From: an uncultured Bacteroidota bacterium
GTDB lineage: Bacteria > Bacteroidota > Bacteroidia > Chitinophagales > Saprospiraceae
Assembly: GCA_937872515.1 (NCBI GenBank)
Contig: CALMSX010000117.1
Coordinates: 62,001 to 126,000, forward strand
Direction of reading: 5' to 3'
DNA length: 64,000 nt
Position numbers and translations under genes: made by a program. The stretch's first letter is position 1; each line of letters opens with the position of its first letter. The notes beneath the pieces were generated by a model. It ran no database searches. It worked only from the letters and a program-made list of their open reading frames with translations, and had not been told where the DNA came from. This document shows, one piece after another, positions 42,344-51,290 of the stretch.

Positions 42344-42764
42344 GAATCAAATTTGGATTTGGATGATGATCATTTTGGTGATTTCATGTGGTCGTAATAA
42401 AAAGGATGAACAGCCTGTTGAAGCGAGCAGCTTGCCGGCTGATTTTGAAGTATTTTATGAAAAATTTCATCAAGATACGGCCTATCAAATTGCCCATATT
42501 TTGTTTCCTCTGGAGGGCCAACAGGCAAAAAAAGAGGATGGATCTACCCCTGACCCCAATTTTAAATGGCAAAAAAAAGATTGGCTTATGCATAAGCCTT
42601 ATGATGACATGGGTGGAACCTTTTCTCGTAGCTTTCTGTCATTTAATGATATAGTTACAGAAGATATTGCTGATGGTACAGGTCAGTTTACCATGACCCG
42701 ACGATTTACCAAAATGGAGGGTGAGTGGTATTTGATTTACTATAAAGAAATGGGCAGAAAATGA
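42333..42764 (+). CDS. small lipoprotein, function unknown
   Basis: A 143-aa lipoprotein: the signal MRGKNQIWIWMMIILVISC ends in a lipobox Cys at residue 19. The mature part (FEVFYEKFHQDTAYQIAHIL, LPHKP-like WLMHKPYDDMGG, and WYLIYYKEMG at the end) resembles small NTF2-like Bacteroidota lipoproteins such as DUF4348, but I am not certain. It overlaps the PPTase gene by 11 bp and the next gene by 4 bp, so translation is coupled. Confidence 0.7.
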   Translation: MRGKNQIWIWMMIILVISCGRNKKDEQPVEASSLPADFEVFYEKFHQDTAYQIAHILFPLEGQQAKKEDGSTPDPNFKWQKKDWLMHKPYDDMGGTFSRSFLSFNDIVTEDIADGTGQFTMTRRFTKMEGEWYLIYYKEMGRK

Positions 42765-43756
42765 AATGGACTGACCAGGGATACTGGAAGTCCTTGTTGT
42801 TTTACAGGCAGTCTGTTATCTATTATTGGCTTTTGTCTGCCTGGTATCGCAGTTTTACATGGTATGCGGCGGCCAATCCGGGCATTTCACATGCAGGCAT
42901 GTTAAATGAAAAAAAGTCCGAAATCTATCCCTTGTTGCCAACCGCATTTTTGCCTCCCACCCGTTTCCTTGACAGTAGGGAAGCTGCCTTAGATTTTGTT
43001 AGGGGTATGGAATTTTCCTTTCCTATTGTGATCAAACCCAATATTGGATTAAAAGGAATAGCAGTGGAGGTTTGTCATCATTTGCAGGAAGCAGAAAATT
43101 ATCTCCAGAAGTCGCCCAGGTCAGAGTTTATCATCCAGGAGTATATTGATCTACCCCGTGAATTTGCAGTTTTGTTCTACAGGATAGGTAATAAGGAAAA
43201 AGGAATTTCCTCTTTTATCGAAAAAAAATATCCTCAGGTAATAGGAGATGGCGTATCAACACTGCACCAGCTCATTGATCGTCATCCACATCCCTACCTG
43301 CAAAAAAATAGGTGGAAAAAATATTACAGTGACGTAAAAATGGAAAAGGGTCAGCTTAAATGCATTCATAACATTGGCAATTACGCTCAGGGCGCCAGCT
43401 TCCACTCCCTTCAGGGTGAAATCGATAACCAGCTGTTGGAAGGAATCTTATCCTGCATGGATCAAATAAAAGGCATCGATTTTTGCAGACTGGATGTGAA
43501 AGCGCATAGCATTGAGAAATTGAAAGAGGGAGATTTTAAGATCATAGAAGTTAACGGTGGAAAATCAGAGCCGCTTCACATTTATGATTCCAACATTTCA
43601 TTTATAAAGGCATCAAGAGATATTCATCAACATTGGGTAAAATATACACGTGTAGTGAATTACCATCTTTCCAAAGGGTTTCGGTTGTTGACCACAGCAG
43701 AGGGGGTGAGGGCTTTGAAGCAGATTAAACAAGTTGTTAAAAATAAGGACAAATGA
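42761..43756 (+). CDS. ATP-grasp ligase of unknown substrate
   Basis: A 331-aa ATP-grasp protein. The nucleotide-binding core reads FPIVIKPNIGLKGIAV (residues ~88-103), with FIIQEYIDLPREFAVLFYR for the adenine pocket and late Mg ligands in FCRLDVKAH and FKIIEVNGGKSEP. The arrangement is close to D-Ala-D-Ala ligase and related carboxylate-amine ligases, but the N-terminal domain is short and starts with an aromatic helix (YWKSLLFYRQSVIYYWLLSA) that may touch the membrane. With a PPTase and a heptose epimerase around it, a role in cell-surface or metabolite building is possible but unproven. Confidence 0.85.
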   Translation: MKWTDQGYWKSLLFYRQSVIYYWLLSAWYRSFTWYAAANPGISHAGMLNEKKSEIYPLLPTAFLPPTRFLDSREAALDFVRGMEFSFPIVIKPNIGLKGIAVEVCHHLQEAENYLQKSPRSEFIIQEYIDLPREFAVLFYRIGNKEKGISSFIEKKYPQVIGDGVSTLHQLIDRHPHPYLQKNRWKKYYSDVKMEKGQLKCIHNIGNYAQGASFHSLQGEIDNQLLEGILSCMDQIKGIDFCRLDVKAHSIEKLKEGDFKIIEVNGGKSEPLHIYDSNISFIKASRDIHQHWVKYTRVVNYHLSKGFRLLTTAEGVRALKQIKQVVKNKDK

Positions 43757-44724
43757 TTGTAGTAACCGGTGCATATGGTTTTATTGGCAGTTATCTGACC
43801 GGAAGGTTGAATGCAATGGGCCTGGGTCAGGAGTTGGTGTTGGTTGATGATTTTAACCGATCTGAAAAACAATCCAATCTTGAGCATAAAATATGGAGGC
43901 AGCAAGTTGACAGGAATGTTTTTTTGAATTGGTTGAAAGATAGTGCAAAAGATATCTCCTTTGTTTTTCATCTCGGAGCCCGGACAGATACTGCAGAGAC
44001 CAATGTAACCTTATTTAATGAGTTGAATCTGAATTACAGCAAAGAGGTGTGGAAAATATGTACTGCCCATCAAATACCCTTGGTCTATGCTTCTAGTGCA
44101 GCAACTTACGGAGATGGCACTTTGGGCTTTGAAGACAAGGAAGCTGAAATACCCAAACTTAAACCGCTCAATCCGTATGGCTGGAGCAAACAACACTTTG
44201 ATGAATGGGTTTTACTCCAGAAAGATACACCTCCCATATGGGCGGGATTAAAGTTCTTTAATGTCTACGGCCCCAATGAATACCACAAAGGAAGGATGGC
44301 TTCTGTGATCTTTCACAGTTTTAATAAAATCACAGCCAATGGAAAGATGCAATTGTTTAGATCTCACAAAGCAGGGATAGCGGATGGTCATCAAAGCAGA
44401 GATTTCATTTTTGTAGATGACATTGCATCTATGTGTATCCAAATTATGGAAAAGTCAGGGTTTGTAAGCGGAATTTATAATGCAGGTACAGGTCAGGCCC
44501 GGACATTTCTCGACCTGACAATAAATACCTTTAAGGCAATGGGAGTGGAGCCCAATATTGAATTTATAGATACACCAGTAGACATACGAGATACCTACCA
44601 GTATTTTACCGAAGCGAAGATGGACAAATGGAGATCACAATTTCCTGATGCAGCGTATACCTCTCTGGAAGAGGGAATCTACCAATATGTAACCCAGTAT
44701 TTAATGGACAACAAAAGATACTAA
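43753..44724 (+). CDS. hldD: ADP-L-glycero-D-manno-heptose 6-epimerase
   Basis: An NAD(P)-dependent short-chain epimerase that makes ADP-L-heptose for the lipopolysaccharide core, 323 aa. It has the Rossmann motif VVTGAYGFIGSYL, the catalytic Tyr-Lys pair in PYGWSKQHFD, and the HldD-type strings KFFNVYGPNEYHKGRMASV and DGHQSRDFIFVDDIA. No other heptose gene is in the window. It overlaps the ATP-grasp gene by 4 bp (ATGA) and closes the run of four genes. Confidence 0.95.
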   Translation: MIVVTGAYGFIGSYLTGRLNAMGLGQELVLVDDFNRSEKQSNLEHKIWRQQVDRNVFLNWLKDSAKDISFVFHLGARTDTAETNVTLFNELNLNYSKEVWKICTAHQIPLVYASSAATYGDGTLGFEDKEAEIPKLKPLNPYGWSKQHFDEWVLLQKDTPPIWAGLKFFNVYGPNEYHKGRMASVIFHSFNKITANGKMQLFRSHKAGIADGHQSRDFIFVDDIASMCIQIMEKSGFVSGIYNAGTGQARTFLDLTINTFKAMGVEPNIEFIDTPVDIRDTYQYFTEAKMDKWRSQFPDAAYTSLEEGIYQYVTQYLMDNKRY

Positions 44725-44754
44725 TCTCCTGATCAGGCATGGCCAACGGGCTGA

Positions 44755-45714
44755 TTATTTTGTCATGACCAGATAGCCAACATAAACCAAATAGATAAGA
44801 ATCATTAACAGGCCCTGCCATTTTTGGATAATATGTTTTTTTCCTACAAATAACAGAACAAATAGTACAATACTAGCCAGGCATGCAACCATAACATCAA
44901 TGTTTGATCCACTGGTAAACGGAAGTGGTTTAATTAGTGAACTAATTCCAAGGATTAAAAATATATTAAATATGTTAGACCCTACTACGTTTCCGATGGC
45001 AATGTCAGTTTGTTTTTTGTAGGCAGCTACGGCTGATGCAGCCAATTCAGGTAGCGATGTGCCAACTGCTACGATGGTCAATCCAATCAAAGACTCACTA
45101 AGTCCTAAATTTTTTGCCAATGCCACTGCCCCATCTACAATCCATTTACCGCCTATAATCAAACCGGCAAGCCCTAAAACAATGAAAAGAAAAGATTTAC
45201 CTGGAGTAATATTCTGAATTTCAATTTCTGGACTGTCGTCGGTATCGGACTTTGCAATGCCTACTGTATAGTATATAAAAATAATAAAGAAGGCCAAAAA
45301 AACAATGCCATCTATTCTCGACAGCATAGAGGAATTGGCGCCATCTATTAATTGGTCGTTGGCCATTACCCATAAAAGCAATGCAGCCAACAGACTCATA
45401 GGGATTTCTTTCCAAATGGTATTACTTTTGGTCGCTAATGGGTAAATTGTTGCTGATACTCCCAGGATAAAAAAAATATTCACAATGTTAGACCCTACTA
45501 CGTTTCCAATCGCAATTTCCGTATTACCATTCATACTTGCGATCAAACTAACAATCAACTCTGGTGTAGAGGTGCCAAAAGCAACAATAGTAAGTCCAAT
45601 AACAATATTGGATATATTGTATTTTTTGGCAAGTGAGGCAGATCCGTCAACTAAAAAATCGGCTCCTTTTATTAATAAAACAAAGCCTAAAATTAAAAGT
45701 AAATAGGTCGTCAT
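44755..45714 (-). CDS. calcium/sodium antiporter (CaCA, YrbG-like)
   Basis: An inner membrane cation exchanger of 319 aa with ten helices in two inverted halves. The alpha repeats are clear: AFGTSTPELIVSL with GNVVGSNIVNIFFI in the first half, and AVGTSLPELAAS with GNVVGSNIFNIFLI in the second. It exchanges Ca2+ for Na+ or K+. The DNA of the two GNVVGSNI segments is identical over 23 nt (see the repeat entry). It is a single gene. Confidence 0.94.
   Translation of the reverse strand: MTTYLLLILGFVLLIKGADFLVDGSASLAKKYNISNIVIGLTIVAFGTSTPELIVSLIASMNGNTEIAIGNVVGSNIVNIFFILGVSATIYPLATKSNTIWKEIPMSLLAALLLWVMANDQLIDGANSSMLSRIDGIVFLAFFIIFIYYTVGIAKSDTDDSPEIEIQNITPGKSFLFIVLGLAGLIIGGKWIVDGAVALAKNLGLSESLIGLTIVAVGTSLPELAASAVAAYKKQTDIAIGNVVGSNIFNIFLILGISSLIKPLPFTSGSNIDVMVACLASIVLFVLLFVGKKHIIQKWQGLLMILIYLVYVGYLVMTK
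44972..45507 (-). repeat. 23-nt exact direct repeat within the antiporter gene
   Basis: The same 23-nt string, starting ATGTTAGACCC on the plus strand, occurs at 44972-44994 and 45485-45507, 513 bp apart. Both encode the end of GNVVGSNI. Protein conservation explains the amino acids, but identical codons suggest recent gene conversion or strong codon bias. Confidence 0.7.
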
Positions 45715-45765
45715 TTTTTACATTTTTTGCCTTATAGTTGTACATGAATAGGTTTAATAATTCAA

Positions 45766-46452
45766 TTATCGCCTCCTCCTATTGTTGGAATTGAGTCGAA
45801 AGCCTAGCCTCATCAAACCATATAATCCACTGCCCGAGGATTTAATATCAGGCTCGGCAGGATTGGTATCGAGGGTGGCCAGGTCTTTCCAATTGGATTT
45901 GCCGGTAGCTTCATAAGCAACCATCGGGGTAAGTGTGAAAAAATCACTAAGTCCTATGTCGATGCCAGCCCCGGCTCTGAATCCGATTCCGGTGGTATTG
46001 CCACTGATGGATTGACTGCCTTCGGCTTTGTGAACGTAATATCTGAAAAGTGGAGCGGCATGAAGAAAAAAGCCCTTTTTAATGGTGTTGCCTTGTTTAG
46101 AAAAAGTGGGACAATTGCAATCCTCCGCCAGATCGAGCACATAAGCATGAACATTAAAATACGCATTAAAAGAAGAAAGGGAATATTTATATCCATCCAC
46201 TGAGCTCGATGCAAACTGCGTGTAGCCCAACTCCGGCATAAACTCAATTCTCCTTTTTTTTAACCTAAACCAATAGTCAAGTCCTACATTAAGTCCTGAG
46301 TTCAGAAACGAGGCCTTGTTCACATCAATTCTTCGATAGGCAAAACCTTCCCAATCTTTGAAAGAGGTGCTCCCGTAGCCCGCCCTGATTCCAAATTGAG
46401 CGAAGACCGAAAGGGAGGTAATCAGCAAACTTAAAACGAGTATGGGTCTCAT
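45766..46452 (-). CDS. outer membrane beta-barrel protein
   Basis: A 228-aa exported protein with signal MRPILVLSLLITSLSVFAQ. The mature part shows alternating strands rich in Gly and aromatics (FGIRAGYGSTSFKDWEGFAY, LNVGLDYWFRL, RAGAGIDIGLS, GLYGLMRLGFRLN), typical of an eight-strand OmpW/OmpA-like barrel of the porin-family class. A DCNCP pair of Cys could form a disulfide in a loop. The end is an odd run RRRR after the last strand. Function unknown. Confidence 0.8.
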   Translation of the reverse strand: MRPILVLSLLITSLSVFAQFGIRAGYGSTSFKDWEGFAYRRIDVNKASFLNSGLNVGLDYWFRLKKRRIEFMPELGYTQFASSSVDGYKYSLSSFNAYFNVHAYVLDLAEDCNCPTFSKQGNTIKKGFFLHAAPLFRYYVHKAEGSQSISGNTTGIGFRAGAGIDIGLSDFFTLTPMVAYEATGKSNWKDLATLDTNPAEPDIKSSGSGLYGLMRLGFRLNSNNRRRR

Positions 46453-46499
46453 GAAATTTTAGTTTAGAACGAAGTTTTGTTATTAAGCGATATACGTTT

Positions 46500-47474
46500 T
46501 TACATTTTGCGGGCTGCCATAAAATCTGCTAAAACATACAAGTGTTTTTTATGATCGTCATTCACTGTCAAAGCCTTTATATGCGATTTAGCCAGGTCAT
46601 TATAAGCATCTCTCACTTGTAAGGCATATTCTTTTGCTCCTGTATCTACAAATATTTTTTTAACAGCTTCCACTTTTTCCTGAGGATCTGCCATAGCCCC
46701 TGCCTGATAGTAACCTAAAAGAGATTCTTTTTGTTTTGCATCGGCCAACTCCAGGGCCTTGAGATAGAGGTAGGTTTTTTTGCCTTGGATAATGTCTCCT
46801 CCAGCTTGTTTACCTACCATGGCGGCATCTCCGAAAGCATCCAGCAGATCGTCCTGGATCTGAAAAGCTATGCCGGAATTGATGCCAAAGGCGTACAAAT
46901 GTTTTTGCTCTCCTTCATCGGCATCGGCAATGATGGCACCGGTTTGTAATGCACAGGCCAAAAGAACCGAGGTCTTGTATTCTATCATTGTCAGATAATC
47001 CTTAATACTTACTTGCTCGGTTGTTTCAAAATCCATGTCCATCCGCTGCCCTTCACAAAGCTGAACGGCCATTTGATTGAAACAGTGAAGGATTTCAGTA
47101 GATTTTGGTCCATAGCTACTCAATACCTGATAACAATGGATCAGCATTACGTCCCCTGACAGGATGGCTGTATTGACATCGTATTTTTGGTGAACGGTGG
47201 CTTGCCCTCTGCGGACAGCAGCCTGATCCATGATATCATCGTGCATCAGTGTAAAGTTGTGAAAAATCTCAAGGGCATAAGCCGCTGCCAAGGCAGGTTG
47301 ATGATTTTGTGAGTACATTTCACAAGCTAACAAGGTCAATGCGGGCCGGATGCGTTTCCCCCCAATTGACATCAAATATTGGATGGGTTGATAAAGGGAT
47401 AAAGGCGGCCCGGCGGGCAGGCTGGTTTGAATATATTGCTCTATGGCATCATGGTATCTCTGAATAAACTCCAT
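46500..47474 (-). CDS. polyprenyl (isoprenoid) diphosphate synthase
   Basis: A cytosolic trans-prenyltransferase of 324 aa that condenses isopentenyl diphosphate onto allylic diphosphates. It has GGKRIRPAL, the first Asp-rich motif LMHDDIMDQAAVRRG and the second QIQDDLLDAFGD. The two residues before the first DDxxD are Met and His, so the chain length is likely short to medium (C15-C20); this is a guess from family patterns. It sits 12 bp downstream of pepT with probable read-through. Confidence 0.93.
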   Translation of the reverse strand: MEFIQRYHDAIEQYIQTSLPAGPPLSLYQPIQYLMSIGGKRIRPALTLLACEMYSQNHQPALAAAYALEIFHNFTLMHDDIMDQAAVRRGQATVHQKYDVNTAILSGDVMLIHCYQVLSSYGPKSTEILHCFNQMAVQLCEGQRMDMDFETTEQVSIKDYLTMIEYKTSVLLACALQTGAIIADADEGEQKHLYAFGINSGIAFQIQDDLLDAFGDAAMVGKQAGGDIIQGKKTYLYLKALELADAKQKESLLGYYQAGAMADPQEKVEAVKKIFVDTGAKEYALQVRDAYNDLAKSHIKALTVNDDHKKHLYVLADFMAARKM

Positions 47475-47486
47475 CTCTTAGCGCGA

Positions 47487-48713
47487 TCAGGCAACGGCCA
47501 GTTTACATATTTCAAGAATCATGTCTACCGCTTTTTGCATGTCCTGAACGGAAACCCATTCATGTTTGGAATGGATGGCTTGCTCACCTGCAAATAGATT
47601 GGGACATGGAAGACCTTTGTGCGAAAGCACGGCCCCGTCTGTGCCTCCTCTTATGGCTCCTGATTTGGGTGTAACTCCAATGTTTTCTACTGCCTTTAAT
47701 GCCAGATCCATTACCTTGGGGTGTTGATCCAGAATGTCTTTCATGTTGCGGTATTGTTCGGTCACCGTGATCTGATAAGTAGAATGGGGATATGACTCCA
47801 ACACTTTTTTACACACTTTGTCCAGGTAGTCTTTTTGTTCGTCCAATCTGGATGTAACAAAGTCCCTGAGTATAAGTTCTATTTTGGCTGACTCCAGTTT
47901 TCCTTCAATGGAGTTGGGGTGGATAAAGCCCTGCATTCCATCTGTTGCTTCAGGACACAGAGAATCTTTTGGAAAGTGGGCCACTATTTCAGAGGCAATT
48001 TTAATTGCATTTTCCATCTTTCCTTTTGCGTAGCCTGGGTGAGCGCTAACGCCATTGATTTCAATAATGGCTTTGTTGGCTGAAAAATTTTCAAACTCAA
48101 TGCTACCCAGGTCACCACCATCGAGAGTATAGCCATAATCGGCATCCAATAAAGCCAAATCCACATGGGCTACGCCACGGCCAATTTCTTCATCAGTGGT
48201 CAGCAGCATTTTAACTTCACCGTGTGGAAGGCTGGGATTTTTTATCATTTGGTAAAATGCATCTACAATAATGGCCACACCACTTTTGTCATCACTTCCC
48301 AAAAGGGTTAGGCCACTGGCGGTAATGATGTCGTGGCCGATTTTATTTTTTAGGGCTGGATATTTGGTAGTGGTCAATACCTGGGTGTTATCATCCGGCA
48401 AAACGAGGTCTTGTCCCTGATAATCGGGGTGAACAATGGGCTTTACATCTTTGCCCGAACAATCAGGGGCTGTATCCAGGTGAGCGCAAAAAAACACCTT
48501 GTCTTTGCCTGCTCCGCAATTTGAAGGTAAGCTGGCATAGATATAACCACTATCATTGGTTTGGGCTATAATGCCCAATTCTGCCAATTCACTTAGGATG
48601 ATTTCTGTTAATCTTTTTTGTTTTTCTGATGAGGGTGAGCTGGTGCTAAGTGGGTCAGCTTCGGTGTCAACCTGTACATATCTCAGGAAGCGGTCTTTAA
48701 CGGTATATTGCAT
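47487..48713 (-). CDS. pepT: peptidase T (tripeptide aminopeptidase)
   Basis: A cytosolic zinc exopeptidase of the M20 family, 408 aa, that takes the N-terminal residue from tripeptides. It has metal motifs FFCAHLDTAPDCSG and LTTDEEIGRG, the typical PepT strings LGSDDKSGVAIIVDAF and GYTLDGGDLGSIEFENFSA, and the late GGTDGAVLSHKGLPCPNLF. The length is normal. It probably leads a two-gene unit with the polyprenyl synthase. Confidence 0.96.
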   Translation of the reverse strand: MQYTVKDRFLRYVQVDTEADPLSTSSPSSEKQKRLTEIILSELAELGIIAQTNDSGYIYASLPSNCGAGKDKVFFCAHLDTAPDCSGKDVKPIVHPDYQGQDLVLPDDNTQVLTTTKYPALKNKIGHDIITASGLTLLGSDDKSGVAIIVDAFYQMIKNPSLPHGEVKMLLTTDEEIGRGVAHVDLALLDADYGYTLDGGDLGSIEFENFSANKAIIEINGVSAHPGYAKGKMENAIKIASEIVAHFPKDSLCPEATDGMQGFIHPNSIEGKLESAKIELILRDFVTSRLDEQKDYLDKVCKKVLESYPHSTYQITVTEQYRNMKDILDQHPKVMDLALKAVENIGVTPKSGAIRGGTDGAVLSHKGLPCPNLFAGEQAIHSKHEWVSVQDMQKAVDMILEICKLAVA

Positions 48714-48812
48714 GTTTTGATCCTTTAATTTAAGTTATTTTCTTTGTATTGCGAATAATAAATATTAAATATTTCTTTAATGAATACTACTACTTTCCAT
48801 CTGTTAAAAGTA

Positions 48813-48820
48813 TAACTTTG
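48813..48820 (+). promoter_or_regulatory. -7 box of the NADH dehydrogenase gene
   Basis: TAACTTTG matches TAnnTTTG, 19 bp before the ATG at 48840. Confidence 0.6.
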
Positions 48821-48839
48821 TATTGAGAAAAAGAAATCC

Positions 48840-50126
48840 ATGACTGTTCAAACTTTTGTAAATGTTCCGGAAACGGAAAAACCACGCCTGGTCATTGTTG
48901 GTGCCGGATTTGCCGGACTTACCTTGGCTAAACGATTGGTTGACAAAGGTTTTCAGATTGTTGTCTTTGATAGGCACAATTATCACCAGTTTCAACCCTT
49001 ACTCTACCAGGTAGCCATGAGTGGCCTGGAACCCAGCAGCATCAGTTTTCCGCTGCGCAAAATATTTCAAAAGAAAAAAGACATTCACATCCGGATGGCA
49101 GAGGTGGTTGAGGTTTTTCCAGAAGAAAAATACCTCTTAACCAATATTGGAAGATGTAATTTTGACATGCTGGTGATTGCCATTGGTGCAAGGACCAATT
49201 TTTACAACAACCCCAATATCGAAAAATTTGCCTTCAGCTTAAAAAGTACGGGTGAAGCCATGTTCCTGCGCAATCAAATTCTGAGAGATTTTGAATCAGC
49301 CCTCATTACCAGAGACTTTGACACCCGTCAATCCCTGATAGATACAGTAGTTGTGGGTGGAGGGGCTACCGGAGTAGAAATGGCTGGTGCCCTTGCTGAG
49401 CTCAAGCACTACATTTTGCCCAAAGAATATTTGGAACTTGACCATCGCGAAGTAGAAGTGTATCTTATCCATAGTGGCAGTCGTTTGTTGCCCGGCATGT
49501 CAGAAAAATCCGGCATTGCGGCGGAAAAGTTTTTAACCGATATGGGCGTCACCATCATCAAAAACTGCAGGGTCACGGATGTTTCGGACAATGCAGTCAC
49601 GTTATCAGATGGAAGGGTGATTACCACCCGCAAAGTTATTTGGGCAGCAGGCATTACGGGCAATACGCTAAAAGGACTGGAAAATGCCACCATGATGCCG
49701 GGAAATCGATACAAGGTGGATGGACGTCATAAGGTTATAGGCTATGACCACATTTATGCCTTAGGAGACATAGCCTGTATGGTAGATGAAGCTCATCCCA
49801 ACGGACATCCTCAGGTGGCACAGGTAGCCCTGCAACAAGCCAATAATTTGGCTAATCTATTATCGGGAAAGAAGCAGCTTGATTTTAAATACAATGACAA
49901 AGGATCAATGGCCACCATCGGCAGACACCAGGCAGTTGTAGATTTTAGCCTGGGGCACTTCCACGGTTTTTTTGCCTGGATTTTGTGGCTGATTGTTCAT
50001 TTACTGGCCCTGATTGGCACACGAAATAAAATTTTGGTATTTTTCAACTGGCTTTGGAATTATCTGACCTTTGACCAGTCGCTCCGCCTTATTCTAAGAG
50101 CTACCAAAGACGCAAGAAATCCCTAA
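48840..50126 (+). CDS. type II NADH dehydrogenase (NDH-2)
   Basis: A membrane-associated FAD enzyme that passes electrons from NADH to quinone without pumping protons. At 428 aa it has the FAD motif LVIVGAGFAGLTLAKRL, the family string HNYHQFQPLLYQVAMSGLEP, the NADH motif VVVGGGATGVEMAGAL, and YALGDIACM near 306. The C-terminal helix segment (FFAWILWLIVHLLALIGTRN) is the usual membrane contact. It is a single gene. Confidence 0.93.
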   Translation: MTVQTFVNVPETEKPRLVIVGAGFAGLTLAKRLVDKGFQIVVFDRHNYHQFQPLLYQVAMSGLEPSSISFPLRKIFQKKKDIHIRMAEVVEVFPEEKYLLTNIGRCNFDMLVIAIGARTNFYNNPNIEKFAFSLKSTGEAMFLRNQILRDFESALITRDFDTRQSLIDTVVVGGGATGVEMAGALAELKHYILPKEYLELDHREVEVYLIHSGSRLLPGMSEKSGIAAEKFLTDMGVTIIKNCRVTDVSDNAVTLSDGRVITTRKVIWAAGITGNTLKGLENATMMPGNRYKVDGRHKVIGYDHIYALGDIACMVDEAHPNGHPQVAQVALQQANNLANLLSGKKQLDFKYNDKGSMATIGRHQAVVDFSLGHFHGFFAWILWLIVHLLALIGTRNKILVFFNWLWNYLTFDQSLRLILRATKDARNP

Positions 50127-50132
50127 GCAGAC

Positions 50133-51287
50133 TTAAATACGTGCGTTCAGCACATTACACAGGCGATTTACATCGTCCAGGTCATTGTATAGATGAAATG
50201 ATGCCCGAAGTGAGGAGCCTCTTCTGGAAACATAAATGTTGGACTCACGCAATGCCATTAAAACACCATCAATATCTGCCTGTTCGGGCAACCTGATTCC
50301 CACAATATGACCTGCCCGCTGTGAGATTTTTTCGATCTTAAAATCGGTTTTATTTAAAAGAGATTCTAAATGGTGAGAAAGCTGAATGCCGTGTTGTTGG
50401 ATTTGGGCAGGTGTCCACTCCAGCAGGAGGTCAAGTGCTGCTTCTATCATGGGCATGTGAATGAAATGGCTGTATTCCCCCACATTGTACCTGGCTGCTG
50501 CGCTATCAAAATGGGGCGTATACGAGGTAAGCTGGTGAAAATGGATGGCCCCTTCTTTGTTTAACCAAGACACTTCCAATGGCTGCCCTTCGTCAAAGGC
50601 AGGCCCATAATAAGCCAGCCCTGAAGAATAAGGACCCATTAACCATTTATAGCCCGCACAAATTAAAGCATCCGCGTGTATTATTTCCTGATCATATGGC
50701 ATGGCGCCTATTGATTGAGATCCATCTACGATCAACAAAGCCTCACATTCTTTGCATTTTTTGCTGATGGCTTCCAGATCAAATTTGGTTCCATCCGTCC
50801 AGTGAACCGATGATAGTACAATGGCAGCAGTTTTTGGGTTAATGGCATTGAGGATGCGCTCATTCCACAAGCTGCCTCTATTTTCAACATCCTGCGGCGC
50901 AGAAACGGTTATCAGGTCTTTTTCATTTTTTTGACACCAGGCTTCCAGGGCATAGTAGCCGCTGGGAAACTCCTCTGCCACCACAATGCCGTGATCTCCT
51001 TTTTGTGGATCTATGTTGTTACAGGCAGCCATCAATCCGTAGGATGCAGATGGAATGATAGCAACTCTTTCGGGTAAACCATTGATTAGCTGTCCAAATT
51101 TTTTTCTCACTCTCAAAGCACCTTCAAAAAAATGAGCCGGCGTGATTTTCCATGGCTCTTTTTTTACCTTTAATCCTTCGATGCCGGCTTGTTCAACTTG
51201 ATATGGAAGCGGTGACATGTAGGCATGGTTAAGATAGGTGACACCTTCCGCCAGTTGAAACATGTGCCTGAAAGAGGAAATAGACAT
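50133..51287 (-). CDS. class V PLP-dependent aminotransferase
   Basis: A cytosolic 384-aa PLP enzyme of the class V (cysteine desulfurase/kynureninase-like) fold. The cofactor Lys is in ICAGYKWLMGPYSSGL; the cofactor-phosphate Asp/Gln motif is IVDGSQSIGAMPYD; the late Arg is in RRGSSLRASFHLYN. No active-site Cys loop of the IscS kind is seen, so it is more likely an aminotransferase or lyase than a desulfurase. Its substrate cannot be told. The upstream esterase gene ends 3 bp before its start. Confidence 0.88.
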   Translation of the reverse strand: MSISSFRHMFQLAEGVTYLNHAYMSPLPYQVEQAGIEGLKVKKEPWKITPAHFFEGALRVRKKFGQLINGLPERVAIIPSASYGLMAACNNIDPQKGDHGIVVAEEFPSGYYALEAWCQKNEKDLITVSAPQDVENRGSLWNERILNAINPKTAAIVLSSVHWTDGTKFDLEAISKKCKECEALLIVDGSQSIGAMPYDQEIIHADALICAGYKWLMGPYSSGLAYYGPAFDEGQPLEVSWLNKEGAIHFHQLTSYTPHFDSAAARYNVGEYSHFIHMPMIEAALDLLLEWTPAQIQQHGIQLSHHLESLLNKTDFKIEKISQRAGHIVGIRLPEQADIDGVLMALRESNIYVSRRGSSLRASFHLYNDLDDVNRLCNVLNARI

Positions 51288-51290
51288 AAA

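Noticed and set aside
44725..44754. Terminator between hldD and the antiporter
   Set aside because: Only a weak 5-bp ATCAG/CTGAT stem with a long loop is present and no proper T run.
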